Shown piece after piece: positions 8,798-16,722 of a stretch of 64,000 nucleotides of DNA (positions are counted from its first letter, which is position 1; the number at the start of each line of letters is the position of its first letter). Location: NCBI RefSeq assembly GCF_013414345.1, contig NZ_CP058670.1, positions 1,178,001-1,242,000 of the forward strand, written 5' to 3'. Under the pieces are notes generated by a model. That model had not been told where the DNA came from, did not search any database, and saw only the letters and a list, made by a program, of their open reading frames with translations. The stretch is from Microcella indica. GTDB taxonomy: Bacteria > Actinomycetota > Actinomycetes > Actinomycetales > Microbacteriaceae. Made by a program: the position numbers and the translations under genes.

Positions 8798-9511
8798 CTA
8801 TCGCGGCTGGCGCGGTGCGCGAACCTTCGTCGGATCGATTCCCTTGGGGATCGGCAGGCTCGACGACTTGCTGAGGGAGCTCAGGCGGTTGTTGACGGCG
8901 AGCACCTCGGCCTTCGTGAGCGTCTTCTTGTGGCCGTTGAGGGTCTTTGCGAGGCGCTCGAGCTTGGTCGACTCGGCGTCGGGGCCGACGTGGACGAAGT
9001 GCACGGGCACGTTCGGCACGATGCGGTTGACGTTGCGCCGCTCGTCCTCGAGCATCCGGCGGGTGCGCGACTGCGGGCCCTCGCCGATGAGCACGACGCC
9101 CGGCTTGCCCACGGCGCGGTACACGGCGTCCTGGGTGCGGGGAGAGACCGTGACGGGCATCTCGCTCGCCTGCCAGGCGCGGCGCAGTGACGACTTGAGC
9201 ACGGCGCCCACGGCGCCCGGCTGACCCTCGATCTGCCGGTACGCGACGCGTTCAGCGCGGCGTCCGAGCACGATGAGGAAGACGAGGAGCCCGCCCATGA
9301 GGCCGGCGACCACGTACAGGATGATGCCGATGACGTTGTCGCCGGAGAGCACGATGGCGAGCACGATGCCCGCGGCGAGGGGCAGGACGAAGCCGGCGAT
9401 CATGAACCACAGCGACGCGGGGTCCATGCGGCGGGTCATGGTGAAGACCTGCCACATCTGCTTCATGCGGCCGGGCTCTTTGGGGGGAGTCGAGGAGGAG
9501 GTGCGTGCCAT
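8798..9511 (-). CDS. DUF4191 membrane protein
   Basis: A 237-residue protein with two adjacent transmembrane helices near residues 35-85, each rich in Leu/Ile/Val, a short basic N-terminus and a long cytosolic C-terminal domain. The C-terminal part contains VYRAVGKPGVVLIGEG and an SRTRRMLEDERR stretch. This is the DUF4191 architecture, conserved next to lipoate genes in actinobacteria; its function is unknown. The start is ATG 9511, 7 nt after a TATCCT -10 (9524-9519), another leaderless candidate. A longer upstream frame exists but is arginine-rich and not family-like. Confidence 0.88.
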   Translation of the reverse strand: MARTSSSTPPKEPGRMKQMWQVFTMTRRMDPASLWFMIAGFVLPLAAGIVLAIVLSGDNVIGIILYVVAGLMGGLLVFLIVLGRRAERVAYRQIEGQPGAVGAVLKSSLRRAWQASEMPVTVSPRTQDAVYRAVGKPGVVLIGEGPQSRTRRMLEDERRNVNRIVPNVPVHFVHVGPDAESTKLERLAKTLNGHKKTLTKAEVLAVNNRLSSLSKSSSLPIPKGIDPTKVRAPRQPR

Positions 9512-9518
9512 GGTCTCT

Positions 9519-9524
9519 AGGATA
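9519..9524 (-). promoter_or_regulatory. -10 of the DUF4191 gene
   Basis: TATCCT on the minus strand, 7 nt before the ATG at 9511, which implies a leaderless transcript. Confidence 0.5.
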
Positions 9525-9642
9525 GGGCCCCGCGCTGAGGTTCTCGGCGGCTGCTCCTCCCGATCGATCGTCGACACGGCCCTCCTCCCCACGCAGACGT
9601 GCGCGGGTCGGCGCCGCGGCGTGTGTGCTCGACAGTGGGGGA

Positions 9643-11136
9643 ATGGTGTCGAGCGAGCCGACGGCGCAGGTCGCGGGATACACGATCGTGCGCGTGCTCG
9701 CGCGCGGCCCTCGGGCCGTCCTCCTGCTCGCGCATCACGATGGGCAGCCGCGCGTGCTGCGCATCGTCGCGGAGGGGCACGACGTGGCTCAGCTGGACGG
9801 CGAGATCGACGCTCGCGCTCGGGCGGCCCAGGAGCACGCTGCGACGGTGCTCGATCTCGCGACGATCGACTCCGGCGCACCGGTCGTCGTGCTCGAGCAC
9901 CTCTCCGGCCCGCGACTCGACGAGCTCCTCGCTGCCCGTAGGGGCGACCTGTCGGCGGGAGAGGCGGTCACGCTCATCGTGCCCGTGCTCGAGGCGGTGG
10001 CGTCGGCGCACGATCGCGGGCTCACCTTCGGCGGGCTCACGGCCGAGGGGATCCGGCTCCGGTCCGACGGAGCGCCGGTGATCACCCGGTTCAGTACAGC
10101 ACGAGCGGGAGCCGTGCTTCCCGCGCACTTCCGAGGCCGCGTCGCCGAGTACGGTGTCGATCGCGACAGCGCCCTGTCTCTCGCCGCGCTCGTGGCGGGC
10201 CATGTCGCGGCTCCGTCGGGCGACGATCTCGTGGCGGCGCTCGAGGGCGGCCAGGCGGTCGACCTCGACCCCGGGTTCCGGTCCACGATCGCCGCGCTCT
10301 TCGACTGCGCAGAGCCCACTCCGGTGCGCTGCGCTCCGGGCTCACCGCTCGCGGGCGGCACCGGCGTGCGCGACCGTGGTGTGCTGGACCCCCCGGGCGC
10401 GGGGGAATCGGGTGCGCGGGCCCCGGGGCCGAATCACGGGGACGTGGCGCCACGGCCGCCCGAGCAGAGTCGGCTCGCCCCGCTCCTTCACCGTCTGGCT
10501 CTTCCCGACTCCCTCGTGCAGCCCGTGCTCGCGTTCGAGGCGCGGCTCGCGGCGCTCGGCGCAGCGGTGCGAGTGAGGCCGGGAGGAGGCGTGAAGCCCC
10601 GCACCGTCGCGCTCGGCGCTGCTGGCGGCGTCTCGGCGCTTCTTGCGCTGCTGCTCGTGGGCGCCGGAGCCCCTGACGAGGGTCCCGGGGCAACGGGAGC
10701 CCCGATCGCCTCCGCCTCGCCGCTCTCGGAGCAGCATGCGCTGCCTGAGGAGCCGACTCCCCACCGGGATGAGGGCGGCGAAGCGCCGGAGCGCCATCTC
10801 ACTCCGGAACCAGAGCAATGGGTTGACGTCGTGGGCGACCTCGTCGAGCGCTGGCTGAGCTGTCGCGAGCGAGCAGCCGCGGCGACGTGCGCGCACGCGT
10901 CGACGCAGCCAGGGTCGTCGGCCGAGGCGGTCCTTCACGCTCCGGGGGAGGGCTCAGTGACCGGTCTGCGGGGGTGGCTCGAGGGCGACCGCGAACTCGT
11001 CGTCGTCGAACGCATGGGGGCGGCCGTCATCGTGGATCTCGTCGGGCCGGAGACGACGACGGCCTCGCTCCTGCTGATGAGGAGCGAGGCCGGCTGGCGT
11101 CTTCGCGACGTGCTCGTGGAGCCGTCGGGAGGCTAG
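9643..11136 (+). CDS. Membrane-anchored pseudokinase-like protein
   Basis: A 497-residue protein. The first 250 residues follow a bacterial Ser/Thr-kinase fold (an opening AGYTIVRVLARGPRAVLLLA resembling the glycine-rich loop region, a VVVLEHLSGPRLDELL hinge, and AHDRGLTFGGLTAEGIRL where PknB-like kinases have HRDxKPxN). Every catalytic residue is missing: no beta3 lysine, no Asp in the catalytic loop, and VITRFSTA replaces the DFG loop. A proline/glycine-rich linker leads to one transmembrane helix near residues 325-345. An extracytoplasmic domain of about 140 residues follows, with two cysteines that could pair. It may be a scaffold or signal-binding protein; the partner is unknown. Its TAG stop shares CTAG with the convergent sucB stop. 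Confidence 0.75.
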   Translation: MVSSEPTAQVAGYTIVRVLARGPRAVLLLAHHDGQPRVLRIVAEGHDVAQLDGEIDARARAAQEHAATVLDLATIDSGAPVVVLEHLSGPRLDELLAARRGDLSAGEAVTLIVPVLEAVASAHDRGLTFGGLTAEGIRLRSDGAPVITRFSTARAGAVLPAHFRGRVAEYGVDRDSALSLAALVAGHVAAPSGDDLVAALEGGQAVDLDPGFRSTIAALFDCAEPTPVRCAPGSPLAGGTGVRDRGVLDPPGAGESGARAPGPNHGDVAPRPPEQSRLAPLLHRLALPDSLVQPVLAFEARLAALGAAVRVRPGGGVKPRTVALGAAGGVSALLALLLVGAGAPDEGPGATGAPIASASPLSEQHALPEEPTPHRDEGGEAPERHLTPEPEQWVDVVGDLVERWLSCRERAAAATCAHASTQPGSSAEAVLHAPGEGSVTGLRGWLEGDRELVVVERMGAAVIVDLVGPETTTASLLLMRSEAGWRLRDVLVEPSGG

Positions 11137-12596
11137 ATGCCTAGGTCGCCGTCGAAGTCCGCCTCTTCGAGGCGCTCCTTGATCGCGGTCAGGAAGCGTG
11201 CAGCGTCGGCGCCGTCGATGATGCGGTGATCGTAGGAGAGCGCGAGGTACACCGTCGAGCGCACCGCGATCACGTCGGAGCCTTCGACCGTCATGACGAC
11301 GGGCTTCTTGGTCACGACACCGGTGCCGAGAATGGCGACCTGCGGAAGGAACACGACGGGGGTGTCGAAGAGAGCGCCGCGCGAGCCCGTGTTCGTGAGC
11401 GTGAAGGTGCCGCCCGCGAGCTCGTCGGGCTTGAGCTTGTTGTTGCGCGTGCGCTCGGCGAGGTCGGCGATCTCGCGGGCGAGATCGGCGATCGACAGGT
11501 CGCCCGCGTTGCGGATGACGGGGGTCAGGAGCCCGCGCTCGGTGTCCACCGCGATGGAGAGGTTCTCCGACTCCGGGTAGACGATCGTGTCCTCCTCGAC
11601 CGTCGCGTTGATGATCGGGAAGGCCTGCAGCGCCTCGGTCGTCGCCTTCGCGAAGAACGGCAGGAAGCTGAGCTTGAGGCCGGTCGCCGTGAGGAAGGTG
11701 TCCTTCACGGCAGTGCGGAGGGCGGCGACCTTCGTGACATCGACCTCGACGACGGTCGTGAGCTGCGCGGTCGACTGCATCGAGACGACGGCCCGCTCGG
11801 CGATGACCTTGCGCAGGCGCGACATGGACTCGCTCGTGCCGCGCAGCGGTGAGGCCTCGAGGGGCTTCCGCGTGGGCGCGCTCGCGGTCGCCGCGCCGCC
11901 ACTCTGGGCGGCGTCGAGCACATCCTGCTTGCGGATGCGCCCGCCGACGCCGGTACCCGAGACGGTGGAGAGGTCGACGCCGCGCTCCTGAGCGAGCTTG
12001 CGCACGAGCGGCGTGATGTAGCCCGCGGCGCTCGCGTCAGGTGCACTGCCCTGTGCCGGTGCAGAGGGCTCTGCGGGTGCGGAGGGCTCGGCAGGAGCGC
12101 TCGGCTCGGCGGGCGCCGACTGCTGGGCCGGGGCAGACGGTGCAGCCGGGGCGGACGGCTCGGCGGGTGCGGAGGGCTCGGCGGAAGCGGAGGGCTCGGC
12201 GGGAGCGGAGGGCTCGGCCGGAGCGGAGGGCTCCGCCGGGGCGGACGGCTCAGTGGGTGCGGATGGCTCAGCAGGTGCGCTGGGCTCCGGCGGGGCGGAG
12301 GGCTCGGCGGGAGCGGATGCGGCTGGTGCCGACTCTGCAGGCGCGGAGCCGCCCCCCTCGCCGTCACCGATGCGCACGAGCGCCGTACCCACCTCGACGG
12401 TCTCATCCTCGGCGACGAGGATCTCTTCGACCACGCCAGCGATGGGGGAGGGGATCTCCGTGTCGACCTTGTCGGTCGACACCTCGAGCAAGGGCTCGTC
12501 GACCTCGACGCGGTCTCCCACGTTCTTCAACCATCGGGTGACCGTGCCCTCGGTGACGCTCTCGCCGAGCGCCGGGAGGTTGACGGATTCGCTCAT
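11133..12596 (-). CDS. sucB: Dihydrolipoamide acyltransferase (2-oxoacid dehydrogenase E2)
   Basis: Core acyltransferase of a pyruvate or 2-oxoglutarate dehydrogenase complex; which complex cannot be settled here. It is 487 residues: one lipoyl domain (residues 1-75, lipoyl Lys in EVSTDKVDTEIPSP), a long Ser-Ala-Pro-Glu linker (about 82-190), a peripheral-subunit binding domain (ITPLVRKLAQERGVDL to IRKQDVLDA) and a catalytic domain ending with DHRIIDGADAARFL (catalytic His/Asp). Many actinobacterial homologues have two or three lipoyl domains; here only one is present and the linker is unusually long. ATG 12596 has AAGGAG upstream. lpdA, the E3, is just upstream in the same direction, and lipB/lipA supply the cofactor. 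Confidence 0.93.
   Translation of the reverse strand: MSESVNLPALGESVTEGTVTRWLKNVGDRVEVDEPLLEVSTDKVDTEIPSPIAGVVEEILVAEDETVEVGTALVRIGDGEGGGSAPAESAPAASAPAEPSAPPEPSAPAEPSAPTEPSAPAEPSAPAEPSAPAEPSASAEPSAPAEPSAPAAPSAPAQQSAPAEPSAPAEPSAPAEPSAPAQGSAPDASAAGYITPLVRKLAQERGVDLSTVSGTGVGGRIRKQDVLDAAQSGGAATASAPTRKPLEASPLRGTSESMSRLRKVIAERAVVSMQSTAQLTTVVEVDVTKVAALRTAVKDTFLTATGLKLSFLPFFAKATTEALQAFPIINATVEEDTIVYPESENLSIAVDTERGLLTPVIRNAGDLSIADLAREIADLAERTRNNKLKPDELAGGTFTLTNTGSRGALFDTPVVFLPQVAILGTGVVTKKPVVMTVEGSDVIAVRSTVYLALSYDHRIIDGADAARFLTAIKERLEEADFDGDLGI
12030..12355 (-). repeat. Coding hexapeptide repeat in the SucB linker
   Basis: About seventeen near-repeats of S-A-P-A-E-P encode the flexible arm between the lipoyl and binding domains. 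The DNA is built of diverged 18-bp units (GGCTCGGCGGGAGCGGAG-like on the plus strand), which makes copy-number slippage likely. Confidence 0.9.
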
Positions 12597-12630
12597 CAGT
12601 AGTTGCTCCTTCGAAGCCTTGAGTGTCTTT

Positions 12631-12636
12631 AGCCTA
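12631..12636 (-). promoter_or_regulatory. -10 of sucB
   Basis: TAGGCT on the minus strand between the lpdA stop and the sucB start. It implies a leader of about 28 nt containing AAGGAG, so sucB can be transcribed separately from lpdA. Confidence 0.5.
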
Positions 12637-12652
12637 GTGACCGGTCTGCGGT

Positions 12653-14026
12653 TCAGGCGCTGTGCAGGGGCTTGCCCGCGAGGGCGAGGAATGCCTCGCC
12701 GAGGGCCTCGTTCTGCGTGGGGTGCGCGTGCAGCAGCGGAGCGATGTCCTCGGGGTACGCGTCCCAGTTGACGATGAGCTGCGCTTCACCGATCTGCTCG
12801 CCCACGCGGGCGCCGATCATGTGCACGCCGACGACGGGGCCGTCCTTCACGCGGATGACCTTGATGATGCCGGAGGTCTCGAGAATGTGGCTCTTGCCGT
12901 TCCCGGCCAGGTTGTAGTCGTAGCTCGCGATGGCGTCGTCCCCATGCACCTCCTTGGCCTTCGCCTCGGTGAGGCCGACGGAGGCGACCTCGGGCTCGCT
13001 GTACGTGACCTTGGGCACGGTGACGTCGTCGATCACGACGGGCTTGAGCCCTGCGAGCTCCTCGGCCACGAAGATGCCGTGCTGGAAGCCTCGGTGGGCG
13101 AGCTGCAGACCGGGAACGATGTCGCCGACCGCGTACAGGCCCGGGATGCTCGTCTCGAGTCGCTCGTTGGTGAGCACGAAGCCGCGATCCATCGTGACCC
13201 CGACCTCCTCGAAGCCGAGGCCCGCGGTCGAGGGGCCGCGGCCGACGGCCACGAGCAGGATGTCCGCCTCGATCGTCGTGCCGTCGTCAAGCGTCACGAC
13301 CACGCCGTTGTCATCCTGCGTCACGCCCTGGAATCGCTTGCCGAGCGTGAACTCGATGCCGCGCTTGCGGTAGGCGCGCTCGAAGAGCTTCGAGATCGCC
13401 TCGTCCTCCATGGGCACCAGGTGCGGCAGCGCCTCGATGATGTGAACCTCGGCACCGAAGGAGCGCCAGACGCTCGAGAACTCGACGCCGATGACGCCGC
13501 CGCCGAGGACGGCGACCTTCTTCGGCACGTGGTCGAGCTGGAGTGCCTGCTCGGAGGTGATGACGCGCCCGCCGATCTCGAGCCCGGGCAGGGTGCGCGA
13601 GTAGGAGCCGGTCGCGAGGACGACGTTCTTGCCCGTGATCGTGTCGTCGCCGACCTCCACCGTCGTCGGGGAGGTCAGTCGACCCTCGCCCTCGAAGGTC
13701 GTGATGCCGCGCGCCTTGATGAGGCCCTGGAGTCCCTTGTGCTTGCTCGAGACGATCGATTCGCGGTACTTGGTGACGCCGGGAATGTCGATGCCCTCGA
13801 GGGTCGCGTTAATGCCGAACTGCGCGGAGTCCCTCGCCGCGTCGGCGATCTCGGCGGCGTGCAGCAGGGCCTTCGTCGGAATGCACCCGACGTGCAGGCA
13901 CGTGCCGCCCACCTTGTTCTTCTCGATGAGGCCGACGCTCATGCCGAGCTGGCTGGCGCGCAGCGCGGCGGCATAGCCCCCGCTCCCGGCTCCGAGGACG
14001 ACAAGGTCAAAATTCTGGTCCGACAC
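12653..14026 (-). CDS. lpdA: Dihydrolipoyl dehydrogenase (E3)
   Basis: FAD enzyme that reoxidises dihydrolipoyl groups with NAD+ in 2-oxoacid dehydrogenase complexes. It is 457 residues from the chosen GTG. It has an N-terminal GAGSGGYAAALRASQLG FAD loop, the redox-active disulfide GGTCLHVGCIPTKA, an NAD site VLGGGVIGVEFSSVW, and the C-terminal His-Glu dyad HAHPTQNEALGEA. The start is GTG 14026, with GAGGGAG about 10 nt upstream; an in-frame TTG at 14044 is less likely. A TAGGCT -10 immediately follows the pepA stop, giving a leader of about 100 nt. It forms a functional pair with the downstream sucB. Confidence 0.97.
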   Translation of the reverse strand: MSDQNFDLVVLGAGSGGYAAALRASQLGMSVGLIEKNKVGGTCLHVGCIPTKALLHAAEIADAARDSAQFGINATLEGIDIPGVTKYRESIVSSKHKGLQGLIKARGITTFEGEGRLTSPTTVEVGDDTITGKNVVLATGSYSRTLPGLEIGGRVITSEQALQLDHVPKKVAVLGGGVIGVEFSSVWRSFGAEVHIIEALPHLVPMEDEAISKLFERAYRKRGIEFTLGKRFQGVTQDDNGVVVTLDDGTTIEADILLVAVGRGPSTAGLGFEEVGVTMDRGFVLTNERLETSIPGLYAVGDIVPGLQLAHRGFQHGIFVAEELAGLKPVVIDDVTVPKVTYSEPEVASVGLTEAKAKEVHGDDAIASYDYNLAGNGKSHILETSGIIKVIRVKDGPVVGVHMIGARVGEQIGEAQLIVNWDAYPEDIAPLLHAHPTQNEALGEAFLALAGKPLHSA

Positions 14027-14130
14027 CGGCAGGTACTCCCTCAATGATCAGGATTCTCGTGCGGAGGCCGACAAAAGAGTGTCGAGCGCCGGCCCGAGGC
14101 AGCGGGCGCAACTCTCGCGCCCGGGTGTCG

Positions 14131-14136
14131 AGCCTA
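14131..14136 (-). promoter_or_regulatory. -10 of lpdA, abutting the pepA stop
   Basis: On the minus strand the pepA TAG stop is directly followed by TAGGCT. The predicted transcript starts near 14124. Confidence 0.45.
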
Positions 14137-15633
14137 CTACTTGGCGGCGTAGGACTCTGCGAGGGCGATCAGCAGACGCACGGCTACACCCGACGGCCCC
14201 TTGGGCGTGTAGCCGTACGCGCCGGATCCGTTGTTGGCCGCGCCCGCGATATCGAGGTGGGCCCACGGGATGACCGGCGCGTCCTCCTCGTCGCTCGCGC
14301 GCCCGACGAACTCGCGCAGGAACACACCGGCCAGGAGCATGCCCGCCGCCGTGTTGCCCGGCTTCGCGTTGGCGATGTCGGCGACCTCGGTCGCGAGCAG
14401 CGGTCGCAGCTCGGCCGGCAGCGGCATGGGCCAGACGAGCTCGCCCGTGGCACTCGCCGCGCGCTGGACGCGCTCGATGAGCTCCTCATCACCCATGACG
14501 CCGGCGTAGCGCTCCCCGAGTGCGACCCGTGCGGCTCCCGTGAGCGTGGCGACGTCGATGATGGCGTCGGGGTGCTCCTCGCTCGCGCGCACGATGCCGT
14601 CGGCGAGCACGAGACGGCCCTCCGCATCGGTGTTGAGCACCTCGACGGTCTTGCCCCCGCGCATCGTGAGCACGTCGTTCGGGCGGATCGCCGTCGACGA
14701 CGGAAGGTTCTCGGCGAGGCACAGCCACGCGGTCATGCGCAGCGGCACGCCGAGGCGGGCCGCTGCGATGATCGTGGCGAGCACCGTCGCGGCCCCCGTC
14801 ATGTCGTACTTCATGCCCACCATCGAGGCGGCAGGCTTGAGCGACAGTCCGCCCGAGTCGAAGGTAATGCCTTTGCCGACGAGGGCGAGGTGCGGGGCAT
14901 CCTCACCGGCGCGGTAGCGCACCGCGAGCAGTCTGGGGGGCCGGGAGGATCCCTGGCCGACGCCGAGGATGCCGCCGTAGCCGCCCTCGCGCAGCTCGTC
15001 GACGCCCCACTCCTCGAGCTCGAGGTCGAGGCCGTCGGTGAGCTCGCGGGCGCGCTCCACGAAGCTCGCGGGGTAGAGGTCGTTCGGCGGCTGGTTGACG
15101 AGATCGCGCACGATCGTGACGGCTTCCGAGGTGATGGCGGCGCGCTCGGCGGCCTCGTTCGCTCCCGGCACGCTCGTGACGACGGTCACCTCGGTGAGAG
15201 TGGATGCTGGCGCCGTCGCTGTCCGAGCGACGTACTTGTATCCGCCGAGAGCGGCACCCTCGAGCACCGCCTGGGTGTCGTCGAGGGTCTCGGTGGGAAG
15301 GGCGAGCGCGAGGCGGGCGGCATCGCTTGCGGCGCGCGCGGCCGACCCAGCGGCGGATCGCAGCGAGTCGGGGGTGGGCGCGGTACTGCCCAGGCCGACG
15401 AGCAGCACGCTGCGGGCCGACACGCCCTCGGGAGACGAGAGGCGCTGGGTGGTGTCCACGGCCCCTGTGACGCCGACCGCCGTCAAGTGGTCCGTGCTGA
15501 GTGTGGATCCGCCGAGGGGCGACTCGCCCGCGAGGCGAGGGCCGTCCGCGGTAGCGAGCACCCCCACCACGAGCACGTCGGCGTCGAGATCGGCGGGGGA
15601 GAGGTCGGTCGTGGAGAGCGTGGGGGAGGGCAT
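14137..15633 (-). CDS. pepA: Leucyl aminopeptidase (M17)
   Basis: Two-metal cytosolic exopeptidase that removes N-terminal residues in peptide turnover. It is 498 residues. The C-terminal catalytic domain has the metal-binding Lys/Asp segment GKGITFDSGGLSLKP, the YDMTGAA motif and the family signature NTDAEGRLVLAD. The N-terminal domain is divergent, as usual. ATG 15633 sits 6 nt after TACCAT on the minus strand, so the mRNA looks leaderless. It is divergent from a PAC2 gene and lies upstream of lpdA/sucB, a conserved actinobacterial arrangement. Confidence 0.95.
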   Translation of the reverse strand: MPSPTLSTTDLSPADLDADVLVVGVLATADGPRLAGESPLGGSTLSTDHLTAVGVTGAVDTTQRLSSPEGVSARSVLLVGLGSTAPTPDSLRSAAGSAARAASDAARLALALPTETLDDTQAVLEGAALGGYKYVARTATAPASTLTEVTVVTSVPGANEAAERAAITSEAVTIVRDLVNQPPNDLYPASFVERARELTDGLDLELEEWGVDELREGGYGGILGVGQGSSRPPRLLAVRYRAGEDAPHLALVGKGITFDSGGLSLKPAASMVGMKYDMTGAATVLATIIAAARLGVPLRMTAWLCLAENLPSSTAIRPNDVLTMRGGKTVEVLNTDAEGRLVLADGIVRASEEHPDAIIDVATLTGAARVALGERYAGVMGDEELIERVQRAASATGELVWPMPLPAELRPLLATEVADIANAKPGNTAAGMLLAGVFLREFVGRASDEEDAPVIPWAHLDIAGAANNGSGAYGYTPKGPSGVAVRLLIALAESYAAK

Positions 15634-15639
15634 CCGGCC

Positions 15640-15740
15640 ATGGTATCGACGCAGCCGGGGCTCTCCTGGACGCGGTGGTCGGGGTGTTCGCTCAGGGCGC
15701 TCGCCCGTGGTGCCGGGCGTTCAGGGCGCCGCCCTACCAT
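15640..15740. promoter_or_regulatory. Divergent leaderless promoters of pepA and the PAC2 gene
   Basis: TACCAT occurs on the minus strand (15645-15640), 6 nt before the pepA ATG. It occurs again on the plus strand (15735-15740), 6 nt before the PAC2 ATG. The two promoters are mirror copies with the same hexamer and spacing. Confidence 0.6.
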
Positions 15741-15746
15741 GGAGGC

Positions 15747-16673
15747 ATGCGATCGCCGGACGAGCTCTACACCGTCATCCTGCGGGAGGACGAGGTGCCT
15801 GCCGGGCTGCCGCTCGTCGTCGGGCTCACCGGCTTCGCGGACGCCGGCGGTGCCGTGGGCCAGGTCTCCGAGTACCTCGTCGACGAGCTGAGTCATCGCG
15901 ACGTCGTCGTGTTCGACAACGACGAGCTGCTGGACTACCGCGCCAGGCGACCCGTGCTGTTCTTCGACGAGACCCGGCTGACAGAGTTCCGCAAGCCCTC
16001 GCTCGCCCTGCGACTCGCGCAGGACGACGTCGGCTCGCCCTTCCTCCTCCTCACCGGCTACGAGCCCGACTTCCAGTGGGAGCGGTTCACGCAGGCGGTC
16101 GAGCAGCTCATCGCGCGGTACGGCATCGCGTCGACGACATGGGTGCACGCGATCCCCATGCCCGTGCCGCACACGCGGCCCATCGGCGTGACCGTCAGCG
16201 GCAATCGGGAGGACCTCATCGAGACCCTCTCCGTGTGGCGACCGCGCACGCAGGTTCCCGGCAACGCGCTGCACCTCCTCGAGTACCGGCTCACCGAGAG
16301 CGACCACCCGCTCGCCGGGTTCGTCCTCCTCGTGCCGCACTACTTGGCCGACACCGAGTTCCCGTCCGCGGCGGTGACGGCGCTCGAGAGCATCACGGCC
16401 GCCACGGGCCTGCTCTTCCCCACGGACCAGCTGCGGGAGGACGGGCGCGAGTTCCTCGCCAAGATCGAGGGCCAGGTGGAGGGCAACGCCGAACTCGCGC
16501 GTATGGTCGGCACGCTCGAGGAGCGTCATGACAGCTATATGGAGGACAACCCGCTGCGGTCACCGCTCATGGACGAGGACGGCGAACTGCCCACTGCCGA
16601 CTCGATCGCGGCCGAGCTCGAGAAGTTCCTCGCGTTCCGTCGCGGCAGCGACGACGACCGCGGCGACCGCTGA
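15747..16673 (+). CDS. PAC2-family protein (proteasome-assembly chaperone fold)
   Basis: A 308-residue protein of the actinobacterial PAC2 family: LPLVVGLTGFADAGGAVGQ near the start, FDNDELLDYRARRP, then VLLVPHYLADTEFPSAAV and a C-terminal tail LARMVGTLEERHDSYMEDNPL. The fold resembles archaeal and eukaryotic proteasome assembly chaperones; the bacterial role is not established. The ATG at 15747 has GGAGG only 1 nt upstream, too close for normal use, whereas TACCAT 6 nt upstream supports a leaderless start. An MFS gene with its own promoter follows after 49 nt. Confidence 0.9.
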   Translation: MRSPDELYTVILREDEVPAGLPLVVGLTGFADAGGAVGQVSEYLVDELSHRDVVVFDNDELLDYRARRPVLFFDETRLTEFRKPSLALRLAQDDVGSPFLLLTGYEPDFQWERFTQAVEQLIARYGIASTTWVHAIPMPVPHTRPIGVTVSGNREDLIETLSVWRPRTQVPGNALHLLEYRLTESDHPLAGFVLLVPHYLADTEFPSAAVTALESITAATGLLFPTDQLREDGREFLAKIEGQVEGNAELARMVGTLEERHDSYMEDNPLRSPLMDEDGELPTADSIAAELEKFLAFRRGSDDDRGDR

Positions 16674-16710
16674 CGCGGTCGCTCCGCACGGTGGCGTGAC
16701 CCGCCGACTC

Positions 16711-16716
16711 TAGGCT
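16711..16716 (+). promoter_or_regulatory. Leaderless -10 of the MFS gene
   Basis: TAGGCT followed by 6 nt and the GTG at 16723. Confidence 0.55.
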
Positions 16717-16722
16717 GTCGGT

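Noticed and set aside
12662-14047. A 461-codon open frame on the plus strand opposite lpdA
   Set aside because: It is antisense to a clear dihydrolipoyl dehydrogenase and its composition (Asp/Glu/Arg/Val-rich, no motifs) is that expected from the high-GC reverse frame. The same applies to long frames opposite glnA, acnA, dxs, fadB and thrS.
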